Shown here: in pieces, positions 22,353 through 34,014 of the stretch
How the letters are laid out: the number at the start of each line of letters is the position of its first letter
Numbering within the stretch: the first letter of the stretch is position 1
DNA from: Micractinium sp. NFX-FRZ
Lineage: Eukaryota > Chlorophyta > Trebouxiophyceae > Chlorellales > Chlorellaceae
Reading direction: 5' to 3'
DNA length: 64,000 nt
Assembly: GCA_029339195.1 (NCBI GenBank)
Contig: JAPTJF010000268.1
Coordinates: 21,151-85,150, forward strand
Position numbers and translations under genes: made by a program
Notes under the pieces: generated by a model
Told to the model about the DNA's origin: nothing
Databases searched by the model: none
The model's input: only the letters and a program-made list of their open reading frames with translations

Positions 22353-23478
22353 TCTGCACTCTCAACCTGATGACGGAGCCGCTTGCCGGGCCGACTGGAG
22401 AGGAGCGCGAGCGCCTTCGCCCTTGCCTGCTTCGCCGCTTGTGACACCGCCCAAGTGTTTCAGAATGTCGATATATCTGGAACAAGACGGTATGAGGGCG
22501 AGCGCCATGCATGCATGTGTGAGAGGTGGCGGAAGTGGCGGCGCCAGGGTGGAGGACGGGGCGGTGACCTGTCGAAGCATGCACATCGCTCTGTGTGCGC
22601 CCTTGAGTGAGCGCCAACTATCGATCATTCAACAATGCACAAAACCAGCAAGGAGCCAGCACACATGCCACCTGGTGAAGGGCAGTCCCACGCTCCCAGA
22701 GCAAAGCCAAGGCAAGCGTGGCGCACGGTCCGCCAGCCAGGCGCACCTTGTGTTCCCGCTTTGGTGGCAGCTGCGCTGACCCACCTCTTTCACAGCCTGA
22801 TACAGGTGCTGCTTGCAAGCAGAGCCCACGTGGGCAGCACAATGCGATGGGTGCAGCTGTTGAATAGCACCTCTGCTGATGGGTGGCAGTGGTTTGGGCT
22901 TCTGCTCCTGCTTCCTCCTTTTCCAGGTCCTGCTCCAGATATGCAGTGGCCCCCATATCACTCAAGTATTTTTTCTCTCTGTCACGGCGTCAGTTCTTCC
23001 CGGCTGTGCTACTATGATGCACACACTGTTGCTTGTATGCCACAGCAGGGGGGGTCACCCCTGGTAAGGCAAAGTGATACTGCTAGCATGACGACCAGCC
23101 ATGACGTGCTCCACTTCACTAGGGGGAATGGCATCAATTACTGTTCTTACATTGCCTGATGTTGTCCGTAAAAGGACTGACGCCGGGTCAAGTTGAGGGA
23201 GGCCTGAGGATGGCGCGGGGGTGCGCCGCCAGTATTCACTAAGCCAGGCTGGGGGTCGGCAAGCAGCCAGCAACATACATACGAGAGCAGCACCAGTTGA
23301 GCGCCAGGCTGACTGTTGCCATTTTCAACGCAACGGCCAATTCACAGCGCTCCTGCGCCCTGCCTGCCGCGCCCGCCATACTGCTGCGCCCGCCTGGCCT
23401 ACCCCTCAAATCCTGGCCAGTCGCGTCCTCCCCTGCGTGTCACACCCCTTCCACCCTCTTACCCGCCCATTCTCAGCC
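22353..23478. promoter_or_regulatory. Divergent region rimO / HAPSTR1-like
   Basis: 1.1 kb between two divergent start codons. It should hold both promoters. No conserved coding segment, RNA gene or defensible core promoter motif was found; open frames here are short and low complexity. Confidence 0.4.
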
Positions 23479-24534
23479 ATGAACGTGCCCAGGGGCGGCA
23501 GCAAGAAGAGGAAGCAGCACAGCGACTCGCTGGACTCGGAGCGCAGCCTGTACGCCAGCTTCTCGCACGCCGCCAACGCCGTCAGCCAGCTTTATACCGC
23601 GGCCGTGCAGCAGACCAAGCGAGCCGAGGAGGCGGGGGCACGGCAGGCGCTGGTGAGCCCCGCATTCGTTGGCGGGCGGTGCTGCGGGCCGGCCTACGTG
23701 CCGGGGGTGTTCTATGTCACCATGTTCGCCAGCGAGGGCGCCCTGGCGGGGCCATGCAGCTTCGCCAGCAGCCACTCCGCCCCCGCGCCCCGACCTTTTC
23801 CCCTGCCCCTGCTGCTCCACCCCTGCAGGAGCGCGTGGCACAGTTCGTGGTAAAGGAGTATGGCAACGCGCCGGCCGTGCCCACGGCGGTGCTGATGGAG
23901 GTGTTGCGCCAGGAGCTGCAGGTGCGTCGGCGGCAGCCGAGCGGGCGATCCAGCGGGCGGGCAGGGGCAGCGGTTTGTGGCGGTCGACCCATGGCTCTCC
24001 GTTTTCGTGATGCCTTGAGGCTGTGTGCAATATGGTGCATGTGTTTCCCTTGTGACCATGCACTGCCCTCTGCTCAAAGACATCACGCCTGCTGCCCTGC
24101 TTACCCGCCCGTTCTCTGCCCCCTGCCCCCTGCTTCACCTGCAGGCGGCGCAGGGCAGCGCGGCAGCGATCCAGCTCCCCTTCCCGGTGCCGCTGCTGCC
24201 GCTGCCCGCTGACAGCGACGACGTGCACAGCGACGATGAGCACACAATGTCTGAGCAGCCGATGCCCGGCGCCTTTCGGCGCAGCCACAGCGGCGCGCAC
24301 ATCAGCCCGCCCAAGGGGCACCGCGCGGGCGGCGGCCAGGGCGCCCCCGGCCCGCTGCCCGCCATGTTCCAGCAGCAGCTGTCGGCGGCGCAGCAGCAGC
24401 AGCAGATGCAGGCGGCACACGTGGCGCAGATGCAGGCGGCCATGGCCATGCAGCAGCAGCAGCAGCAGCAACAGCAGCAGGCGCACCACCAGGGAGGCTT
24501 TGGCTTCCCCGGCCAGCAGCCCTTCCAGCACTAG
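23479..24534 (+). CDS. HAPSTR1 / C16orf72-like protein (TAPR1-like domain) with Q-rich tail
   Basis: Three exons give 218 residues: 23479-23652, 23829-23921, 24145-24534. The core SLYASFSHAANAVSQLYTAA, then GARQALERVAQFV and TAVLMEVLRQELQ, matches the pattern of animal C16orf72/HAPSTR1 and its plant homologues (an FQNAATAVTNLYK-type helix followed by a second helical segment). Human HAPSTR1 is a HUWE1-associated stress-response factor; the algal role is inference. The N-terminus is basic (SKKRKQHS), possibly a nuclear signal. An acidic SDDVHSDDEH patch follows the core. The last ~75 residues are Gln/Met/Ala-rich, with a CAG run encoding about 10 consecutive Gln. The poly-Q tail is not part of the conserved domain as I know it. 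Confidence 0.8.
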
Positions 24535-25245
24535 CACGTCTGGCGAGCCAGGCCCCCACGCTGGAGCCCACCGGGCCGCGCGTGGTGTGCCAGTTGGCCG
24601 AGCAGGCCTTGGGCCGCCCCCGGGCAGCCAACACTGTCAGCATAGGTAGATCCCAGCCCCCGCCATCAGGGCAGCGCCGCATTGGCGCATCCCGTGGCAG
24701 GATGCCCACCCCTCCCCTGCTGTACCAACAGACACACCCCACCTTGCCTCTCTGATCTTGCGCCCGGCATTTTCTTTGTCCCTCGCACCGCTGCCAGCTC
24801 TCACCCCACACGAAAATAAGAATTGCCTGCCGCTCCCGCTACTGTTGCCCGCCTCGGTTTTGGCCGCCGTCCCGCTTGCCTCCTCTTTGCACCCCTGTAC
24901 TGCCCCCACTCCCTGCTTCTGTACCACTATGTGTCGTGGGCGTGCGCGCACAGTGGGCCGCCCCGCTCCTGCTCGCCTGCTATCTCCCTCCCCCACTCTC
25001 TTTTTCTGCATGCAACAGCCCCAAGCGTCTTTTTATCATGTTCTAGTTCATGTGCAAGAGCATCCTGGCAAACTAGGAGAGGCAGACGGACAATGCAGGC
25101 AGCATTGGAGGGGGCAAGAATTGCAGGGGAAGTGGAGCAGCACCTGTTGCGTGCTTTGCTGGTCACCGCAGGTGGGTGCAGCACGGTTGTGAACGTGGCT
25201 GCAAACACACCTCACGGCGCGCCCCCTGTGCTGCATCAATTCCGT
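24535..25245. other. 3' region between convergent HAPSTR1-like and SAC9-like genes
   Basis: No coding segment recognised. Pyrimidine-rich with no TGTAA on the plus strand, so the poly(A) site of the HAPSTR1-like gene is unresolved. Confidence 0.4.
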
Positions 25246-25250
25246 TTACA
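25246..25250 (-). terminator. TGTAA poly(A) signal of the SAC9-like gene
   Basis: TTACA on plus, TGTAA on minus, about 136 nt past the stop codon. Confidence 0.65.
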
Positions 25251-25385
25251 GTACATGTGTGCTGAGGAGCACAAAGGAGTGGAAAGTACAAAAGCCGTGC
25301 TTGTGCAGAGGGTGGAGTAAGAGCAAAGCAAGGGCACCCCGGCGGCCCGCCTGCAGTTTGGCGGGCTGGTCAGTTATGTGTGAAT

Positions 25386-28300
25386 TCAGTCGCTGAGCAG
25401 ATCCCGCAGCTGCGCACTGACAGGGCTCAAGCCTGCCGCCGCCGCCGCCGGCTGTGCGCCCCCGCTGCCAAAGCTGATCAGCTCTTCTCCCTCCTCTGCT
25501 GGCGCTGCTGCAGGCGCCAGCGCCGCCGCAGCAGCCAGCTGTTGCTCGCCAGGCAGCGGGTGCAGCAGCGCGCCAAGGGGGTCGAATGCAGGCAGCGGCG
25601 GGGGCCCACATGTGGCCACAGCGCTGTCCTGCTGGCTGAGGGAGCCGGGCGCCGTCTCCACGCTCACGCTGTGGTTGTGTGCTGGCGACTGCCAGCCACG
25701 CTCGCCCTGCTGCTGCTGCTGGTACTGCTGCTGCAGGTACCCCGGCTGCTGCCTCATCTGCTCATCCAACAGGGACAGGTCAGCCCCTGATGGCAGGGGC
25801 TCCAGGTCAATCAGCGACTGCCGCACCCCCAGCACCCCGTCATGCTCCACAGCAGACACGCCAGGCACAGCATGTGCCCGGTCATCTTCAACCTCACGCT
25901 CAGCTGCTGCCTCTGGCTCTGCCGCGGGCGCCCCTGCCCGCTGCTCACACTCCTCCTCCAACAACGGCAGCCGCCCCAGCGCGGCTGCGGCGGCTGCCGC
26001 AGCTGCAGCCTCAAGCATGGGTGTGCCAGCGCCCAGCGGGCCTGAGGCGGACGCGTGGCGGGAGTGCGCGGGCGGCAGGGGCAGCGACTCAAACGCTTCC
26101 ATGCCGCCCAGCAGCGGCTGCGTGGAGTCGCGATACACAATCTGCCAAGGGTCGAGGATGGGTGGGGTGCAGGGTTGTGAGTGGGGTGGGAGGTGGCTTG
26201 GCCTTTTGAAGGGCAGGGATACAGGGGGTGGCGCTGAGCAGGCAGCGAGGCTGGCAGGCAACAGTGCAATCCCAGTGCATTCCCAGGTTGGGCGGCGGGC
26301 AGCAGCCAGCCAGACAAGCAGCGGAAAGACGCACCTGCAGCCCTGGGAAGTAGCCCTTGCAGTCGGGTGCGTCATGGATGCGCAGCCCCAAGAAAAGCTC
26401 CATGGCCTGGGCAGTACGGGGGGAGGTGGCAAGCGTCTAGGTTGAAGGGAGGATAGAGTGCTGTGTAGGTGCATCGGGGAGCGCACCCCAAGGAAGAAGG
26501 CCTCATGGCCTGATGGGTGGTGAGAAGCGTGGGGCGGGACGTGTGGAGCAAGGAGGTAGGGGGGAGGACATGTGGGTGTGAGGGTGTGGGGGTGCCATGG
26601 CGCCCAAGAGGAGCTCCAAAGCCTGAAGCGGCCGGTGGAAAGCGGCCCTTTGGAGGATCGCCAGCTGCCCAACGAGCGTCATCACAAACCTGCTGCCAGC
26701 TCGTGTTATTTTACCCCAAGCTCTTCAGAGCTTCCGAGAACCACTCACTCTGTGTTCAAAACCATTCACCCTGTGTTATTTCACACACACACACAAAACG
26801 AACACCGTCACACCTGCTGCCGGCTGGTGTCCGACATCGTGTTGTTCCACCGCCGCTGCACTGCCACCCTGAGGTTCTGAAGCTTGCCCACGCCGCTGGT
26901 GGCGCCGTAGCCCTTGCCGCCCTGCAAAAAGAGGGGTGGGAGGGCAGGTGTGGGGCAGGGGCAGCGGTGTGGAGGGGCCAAACAGGGCCTGGATTGGTGG
27001 GCACGCAGGAGTGTTAGAAAATGGCCCGCCGGCAAGGAGGCAGGCCCTGATAACCAATCCTGAAACCCCATTATACATCGTAAACCCCCATCCCGCCCCA
27101 CCCCACCCACCTGCACCACCAGGTTGCCCACATGTGCGCGTCGACAACCGACCCACTGCCCAGGTAGATTCGATGCATCCATCCACACCCACATACTCAC
27201 ACACCAAAACAACTCCACCCAAATCGCGCCCCCCCCACACCCCACACCCCACCCCACCTGCATCACTAGAGTGAGCACATGAGAGTGTGCACGGCTGGCA
27301 TTGCCGCACGGGTTGGGTGGTTTGACTCCGTGCATGCAGCCCAAACACCCTCACTTTATAGAACCCCGCACCCGCCTAGACCACCAGGTTGAGCACGCGG
27401 GAGTGTGCATGGCTGGCACTGCCGAAGCTGGCAGATGGCTTGGATCCAGGCATCCATCCAAGCCAACCACCCCACTCACCCTGCACCCACCCCTGCACCC
27501 ACCTGCACCACCAGGTTGAGCACGTGGGAGTGCATGGCTGGGGAGCCGGTGTAGAGGAAGGAGTGGATGTCGCCGTGCACACGGAACATCTCCACATAGT
27601 CGCTCACTGGTGGTGGGAAGGGGGGTGGGGATCAGAGGTCAGCATGTGTGTTGAGGGTCATGCCCAAAAGGAAAGCACATGTCGGCACCGGAGACACATT
27701 CACACACACTCCCTCATTGGGAAAAAGGCAAGGCAATGGGTGCACGGCAGGGGCTCCCCCCTCCTCTGGCCCAGGGTGTGTCCCACGCCGGCAACCCCGC
27801 CCCGCCCTGCTCACCCGCCTCCTTGTGCAGCCGCTCCCTCACGTCGTTGATGTCGTAGCCAAAGAACGCCCAGGGGCGGCGGGGGTCCTGGCAAGGCAGA
27901 ATGGAAGCCAGTGGAATGGAATTCAAATGGATAAGTCAGTGGGTGCAGGCGCGTGGCTGGCGGCAGCAGAAGAACGCCCAGGGCCGGCGGGCGGGGGGTC
28001 CTGACACAGGGAAACGGGGTGCCAGCGTGTCGCTGTTGGGAGGAGGAGGGCAGCAAAAGGGCAGCGGTGACACCAGACCGCCCAAGGGAGCCGTCGGTGC
28101 TGTGGGTGGGTGGGCTGGCCCGGGTGGCATGCAGGGGGGCAGAGCGGGCAGAAAGCGCTGTGGCAGAGCACAGAAACTTGAGAGCAGCCCCGATTGCCTC
28201 GCACAAAGTCCTTCTTCTCTCCCTGCTGCGCCCACCACTCACTCACCCTCTCGGGGCCGCCGCCGGGGCTGCTGGGCGTCTCTGTGCCGGTGGTTGTGGC

Positions 28301-31300
28301 GCGGGAGCTTGCAAGCGTGACATCCGGGGCGCTGGCCGCATGCGGCACGCCGTTGTTCACGCCGCTGTTTAGGCTGCCGGAGCTGCTGTTGCGGCTCCAA
28401 TAGTGGCCTCCTCCGCTGCCACTGCTCCCAGCCTCTGCAGGCATCCGGGGTGGGCTGGACCGGCGCTCCAAGTGCTGCAGCATGGTGCCCTTGCCAGGGG
28501 AGGTGCTGCCGCCGCCGCCGCCGGTGCCACCACCGACGCCGCCGCTGCTGCTGCCGCCGCTGGCGCCACCGCTGCCCGTGGGCTGCCCGCTGGCGCTGCG
28601 CTGCTGCAGGCGCGCCAGCATGTCGCTTGCTGACTGCATCACGCGAGCCGAGAGCGGGGCGCCTGAGCTGGGCCGGCTGCCGGGCCGGCTGCCGCCGCCG
28701 CCAGCAGCGGTGGCGGCGCCGGGCGAGGGCGGGGTCCACTGGGTGGCTTTGTTGATGTGGTCAATGTACAGCAAGCGGCCCTCGTGCTGGCGCACCTCCC
28801 AGCCCTGCAGGGGGAGGTGGTGAGCGGCAGGGAGGGGTGCAGCTCGTGTGAGCGCAGAGGAAGTGCACGGGGCTTGGGGAGCAGCCCAGCAGGGCATTCT
28901 ATCTACACCACAGTTGCAAGCAGGTGGGGATGCATGGAGCAGCATCAAGTACCCAGTCATCACACCGCCACCAGTGAGCAGCCCCGCGCGCATTCAGGCA
29001 GCGCAACCTTGGCAACACCAGTCCTCCCACCCAGCAGCACACCCACTTCAGCGCAAGCTTGCCACTCGCCAGTCCGTCGCACCCACCCAGCAGCACCCAC
29101 CTCTGGCAGCCCGCCCGCCGCCGCCTCCAGCACCTCTGCCTGCGCCTGCTGCGCCAGCGCCGACACGTCACCGGCGCTGGAGCGCTGCCGGCTGCGCAGC
29201 AGCGCTGCTGTGCCAGGTGGCATGCCGCACTCCAGGGCCACCCCCAGCACGCGCAGCTGCTCTTGCAGCAGCGGCAGCATGGCAAAGCAGGTGGCAGCGT
29301 TGGTGCGGTCCAACGAGTCGGCGCAGTTGAAGCGCAGCAGCCCGCTCTGCTGAGCTGTCCAACGCATGCGCCAGCCGGGCGGCCAAGATGTGGCGGGCAC
29401 CGCCGCGCCCCCGTCTGCCGCTTGTGCAGCCACAGGGCGGTTGCTGCTGCTGGCTGCCGCTGCTGCTGCTGCTGCGGGGCTGCCGGCCTGCCTGGCCTGG
29501 GAGGTGCTGAGGGGTGTGCACCCCTCAGGTAGGCGCCCCGCCTCTGGCTCCATCCACCCCGCAGCAAAGCCGGTCTGCACGAGGAAGGCGGTTGGCGCAA
29601 GGCAGGGTGGGTGATGTATGCTTTCTTGCCATCCCAAAAACCACACCTCTTGTGTCAACCCCTGTGCCACCCTCAGGCACCACCTTGTACCTCACGCCAC
29701 TGCCCTAAAGCCAGCGAGCACCCACCCCACCCACTGGACGAAAGGCTCCGCCCACAGCCAGCAAGCACCCACCACACAGCACCCACCACACACAGCACAA
29801 CCTACCTGCTTCACAAAAGGCTCCATCAAGCTCCAGAACCCCTCCACCGCCTTCTCCTCGCTCAGCCGCCCCATATTGCCGTGCCAGTCAAAGTTGACGA
29901 CACGGATGGGGGCCTCGCCACCCAGGCGCCGTCGCACGTGCCGCATCGCCTGCAGGGGAAAGCGGGGTACGTAGGTGGGGTGCGAGGTGTGGGGTGTAGG
30001 GGGCGGGGTCACCTGGCTGAGGGGAGGGGGCAGGGAAGCGCCAGCTGGCAGCGCTGGCTGACGCTGCGGAGCGTGAAAGGCTTTGAAAGCTCACAGCCTG
30101 CCAGGCACGCAGCACACAGCGCCGCACAGCAGCAGGTCAGTGCAATGGCTCACAGCAGCAGCAGTGGCAGCTTGGCGCAATTGCAAGCAGAGGCATCAGC
30201 AAAAGCAACAGCATCAGCATAATCAGAACAATGCAACAGCTGGCAGCAGGAAAGGAGCAGCTGGCGGCAGGCGTGGAAGCAGGCGGCAGTACAAGCACAG
30301 AAGCAGGCTGCCAGCGTGGCAGAAGCAGGCGGGTGGGCGCACATCCTGGAAGTGGCTGGAGAGCATGAGCTCCGAGGCCTTCTTGGGGTTGGCATGCAGC
30401 AGGTTGATGCAGGTCACAGCCACAGCCTGGCTCAGCTCCTCCTCGCTGGGAAGAGGCGCTGCCTGCTGCTGCCCCGCCTGCTGCGCTGCACGCTGGGGTG
30501 TCGCCTGCTGGGGCGAGGCGGTGGGAGGCACGGTCCCATGCGACACGCCGGCATCCTCCACCAGCGTCCACCCCTCACTCGCTGCTCCGCTGCCGCCTAC
30601 ACCCGGCTCCCCTCCTGCTGCTGCTGCTGCTGCTGCTGGTGTCCCCTGCTGCTGCTGGCCGCCGGCCGCGCCGCCGGGGCTGCTGATCGGCGCGGGTAGG
30701 GCGGGGCGGGGCGCATGCTGGCGCTGCACGTTTCGGAAGTAGGAGGCGGTTCCCTGGTAGGGGTGCTCCTCACGCACAAACACCTCAGCTTGCAGGCCCT
30801 GCAGTAAGGGAAAGACGCAGGGAGGGCTGTGAGCCACCGCAAACAGTGTTCGGTAAAACATGGCTGGGAGCTTGAGGGTTGAGGGCCCCCACAGGAAGGA
30901 GGGCACTACCCTACACTAGCATGAGCATGCGCCGGAGGAGCAGGCCAGATAGTGCCTGGGATCAAACAAGCAAGCAGCAGGGCACCACACGCTGGCCAGC
31001 CCCTCCCCTCCCCGCCCACCTGCGCCAGGCTCTGCAGCTGCACCCCCCACCAGATGGGCACCGTGCCGCGCCGCCACACCACACGCGCCCAGCGCAGCGA
31101 CTCGCCGCTGCCGCCAGCCCCGGCAGCAGCACCAGGCAAGGCGCTGAAGCTGGTGGTTGTGAAGCTGCCGCGGCTGGTCTCAGGCACCGAGCTGCTGCCG
31201 CCGCTGGTGCTCCCACCAAAGAGCCGCTGCTCCGGGTGTGTCCAGGTCACCAGTTCACACTCTATCTCGTTGCCAGGCCCTGCCATGCTGTTCAGGCCGC

Positions 31301-33633
31301 GCGCTGCAGGGGCGTGCAGGCGCAGCAGTGTGAGAGGCGTAGTGCGCCAGGTGTGCAGTGCAGCAGCGTGATAGGGCTGGCCTGCCTGGAAGCACCGCCT
31401 GCTGCACGCCTTTGCAAAACGCTCATCACAGCAGTACCCCCTTGCTGGATCAACTCCCAGTCACAGGTGCGTCATGTGTGAGCGCACCAATGTACCGCGT
31501 GCCAGGGTGACGGCGGGAGCGGCGGGAGATGAGGCACATGGAGAAGCGGGCGCCCCCAGGCAGCGCCTGCGTGCTGCACTCCACTGCGCCCTGCAGGCAC
31601 AGGCAGCGGGGCGGGCAGGCGGGGTGACACGCGGCAGGTGGGTCAGTGAGGATGTGAAACAGCTCAAGCATTGGTTGCCACCGCACGCCCACCCACCATC
31701 AGCCAACTCCCACATGCTATGCACACCAACCCCCGCCTGCCCACCTGCAGCAGTACGCGGCAGTGATCGTACTAGCCCCAGCTCCATATGTGGCTGCCCC
31801 ACCCACCCACCATCCACCCGTTCCACACATGACGTGCGCACCCACCCAGCCCCGCCCACCTGCAGCAGCACGGGGCAGTGGTCGTACAGCCCCAGCTCCA
31901 CCAGCGGCTGCCGCAGCCAGCTGTTCCACATGAACTCGGGGTTGGGGTCGCGCGGGTCGCGGTCGCTGCAACAAGCAGCGCCAACAGAAGGAATCGTAGT
32001 TACACAATCGTAGTCACACAGTCACAGGATATAGTACAGGCCAGCGCTTGGGAGTTGGGGCGCGCGCAGGAGTTGGGGTTACGCGGGATCAGTTTGGGGG
32101 CAGGACAGGGCAGGGCAGGTGAGCACTGTTGGGTGCACGGGAGGCGGCAGGCAGTGTGTGCGATGTGTGGCCCGCTGGTGACCAGGCACAAGCAGCGCCA
32201 CCCATACCTGTTGCATTGCAGACCACCGCCCGCTGCCCATCTGATGACTGGTCCAGCACCCACCTGGGGAAGGGGCGTGAGATGTCTGCTGTCTCGCAGT
32301 AGTAATGGGCGTTGTTCAGCGTGAACTGCTGCAGCACCCGCCAAAACTCTTGGGCCGCCACCACCGCCTTGGGCGGCGGCAGCCCCGCCAGTGCCGCCGC
32401 CGCTGCCGCATCGGCCGTCTCGTTCTGTTGGCGGAGCCAAGGGAAGAACAGGCAGGCACGGGTGCGGGAGTTATGATCCAGCCATTTGACGCTTGCTCAG
32501 CAAGCTGCGTAGGAGACTGGCGGCAGCCTGTGACTGGGCAGCTGCCATGCTGCCATGCTGCCCTCTGCTTGCCCTGCTGGGTTGCCCTGCCTCAGGCCAG
32601 GTGCTTGCCAGCCCGGCCTGGCTGCCCTGCCCACCACCGTCACTTGCCAACGACAGCCCCAACTCTATCAAGCACCCACTATAACCCTCACCCCACTGCC
32701 CGCCCACCTGCAGCGGCACACTGGTCCACTGGCTGTCTGTCACTGCGAACACCGTGTGCCCGCCCGGCAGCACCGCCTTCTCCCGCACTCGCGTGGCCAG
32801 CAGCAGGCCCGCGGTGGGCCCGGCCACAGCGTAGCCCAGCAGCGCATAGCCTCGCTCCACAACCTCGTACCCCCGCCCCTGCAGGTGGTCCAGCGCCTCG
32901 CTCTGCAAAGGTGTGGGGTTGGACAGTGAGAGAGGCAGTGAGGCAGCATCAAACTGTGTGTGTTGGTGGGTCGTGTGCACACAGAGATCATGGGTGCAAG
33001 GGATGCTGGGCCAGCAAACGAGGTTTGAGCTTCAGAAGGGGGGCTCAGCCCACCGCTCTGTGCCGCGCGTATTGGCCAGCCGCTGTGCCGCTCAGCAGCA
33101 TGCCGGAACTTTACCAAGAGCATGGCACAGTGCTGCACGACTGCCCCTCCCATAAAGTGCTTCCAGCACCCAAATGGGCCTGCCCGGTGCCAGGGCCAAG
33201 TAAGCAGGGCCCACCATTTTGGTGGGCGCCCGGCACCCTAGCGCGCTGCCCCCCCGCCTTCCCTCCACTGCCCGCACCTCGTTCTCATACGAGCTCTCTG
33301 CCCAGCGGTCATTCTCCAGCTCCAGCCGGCCTGTGCGCAGGTTGATGCGCAGCACCTCTGTGCTCTTCCTGCAGAGCGGCAGGCAAGGGAGGTGGGCAGG
33401 CAGGCGTGGCGGCGTCGGCGGCGCAGCACCGCCCGCAGGCGCGCGCGGCCTCCGCCCGTGGGTGCTAGCCGGGGGCCCAGCGCGTCCAGCCGCTGGCCAA
33501 GGTCTTGCCTGGTGCTGATGGAGGTGACGAGGCGGTGATCCCCCGTTCCCAAGTTCCTAAGAAGAGCCACCGACGAGTTCCTAGCTGCCGCCGGCGAAAA
33601 GGCGGAGGAGGAAAAGCTGTGGCGGTCCGACAT
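25386..33633 (-). CDS. SAC9: SAC9-type phosphoinositide phosphatase with WW domain
   Basis: Phosphoinositide phosphatase of the plant SAC9 type, acting on membrane inositol lipids. Sixteen exons give 1,269 residues: 33633-33509, 33368-33278, 32902-32708, 32424-32264, 31965-31860, 31590-31488, 31303-31020, 30798-30343, 29949-29806, 29574-29101, 28804-28247, 27887-27815, 27606-27503, 26921-26814, 26406-26335, 26141-25386. SAC-domain landmarks in order: PGGHTVFAVTDSQW, HYYCETADISRPFP, RRSRRHPGTRYI, VVWRRGTVPIWWG, VNFDWHGNMG, and the catalytic loop RFNCADSLDRTN (C639, R645). A WW domain (GWEVRQHEGRLLYIDHINKA) at ~714-739 interrupts the SAC region as in Arabidopsis SAC9. After AMELFLGLRIH the tail is Ala/Gln-rich and unrelated to the long plant C-terminus, so the protein is several hundred residues shorter. 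Intron 1 has a GC donor. Confidence 0.93.
27109..27545 (-). repeat. Four tandem copies of SAC9 exon-13 donor edge
   Basis: The exon end encoding MHSHVLNLVVQ and its GTGGGTG donor appear on plus as CACCACCAGGTTGAGCAC and variants near 27111, 27259, 27377 and 27503 (the real one). Spacing is 118-146 bp. Copies become more degenerate away from the exon. Confidence 0.85.
27960..28010 (-). repeat. Copy of SAC9 exon-12 acceptor edge in intron 11
   Basis: AAGAACGCCCAGGGCCGGCG followed by GTCCTGAC repeats the start of exon 12 (real copy at about 27861-27891, AAGAACGCCCAGGGGCGGCG then GTCCTGGC). Confidence 0.75.
29735..29760 (-). repeat. Degenerate copy of SAC9 exon-9 donor edge
   Basis: CGAAAGGCTCCGCCC on plus mirrors the real exon end CAAAAGGCTCCATC at about 29812-29826; both are followed on minus by a GT donor-like run. 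Weak but in the same pattern as the other exon-edge copies. Confidence 0.5.
31738..31792 (-). repeat. Copy of SAC9 exon-5 donor edge
   Basis: CCACCTGCAGCAGTACGCGG...AGCCCCAGCTCC repeats the real exon-5 end at 31855-31900 (CACCTGCAGCAGCACGGGG...AGCCCCAGCTCC), about 118 bp away inside the intron. Confidence 0.8.
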
Positions 33634-34014
33634 GCTTCGGCGGATCTCCCCCTCTCCTGCTCAGAGTGCAGACAGCCTCATTGCCTCGAGGCGATGTGAT
33701 CAGAGGACACGGCAGTGGGCACTGACTCCTTCGTCACTGCAATCCCGCACGCGCAGCCAAGCCTCCGAAATGGCCGATCGGCAGGAAGGCCGTCCCGGTG
33801 GCAAAGCTGAGGTGGCGCTGTTCGTCTGGGGTTCAGCAGCAGGAGAGGAGGTGCAGCCTCCAGATGCATTTTGTCGATCGGGGGCGCTCCAAGGGAGGGC
33901 TTTCGACAACAAGAGGCGCTTGTTGACGGCCCTCGGTTGTTGCCGGACCTGGAGCGCTAGAGAGCCCCGCGGTTTCGTCGTCTGGTTCTGGGCGACTTGT
34001 TTGGCCTCCCAGCC
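33634..34014. promoter_or_regulatory. Short divergent promoter region SAC9-like / TEX2-like
   Basis: Only 381 bp separate the two divergent start codons, so the promoters must be shared or abutting. Both genes act on membrane lipids, so co-regulation is possible but untested. No core motif identified. A 147-codon open frame overlaps this region but lacks family similarity. Confidence 0.45.

Noticed and set aside
25386..33633. Genes in the window as a lipid-metabolism cluster
   Set aside because: The lipid-related genes are on both strands with separate promoters and unrelated genes between them; no evidence of co-regulation beyond one shared divergent promoter.
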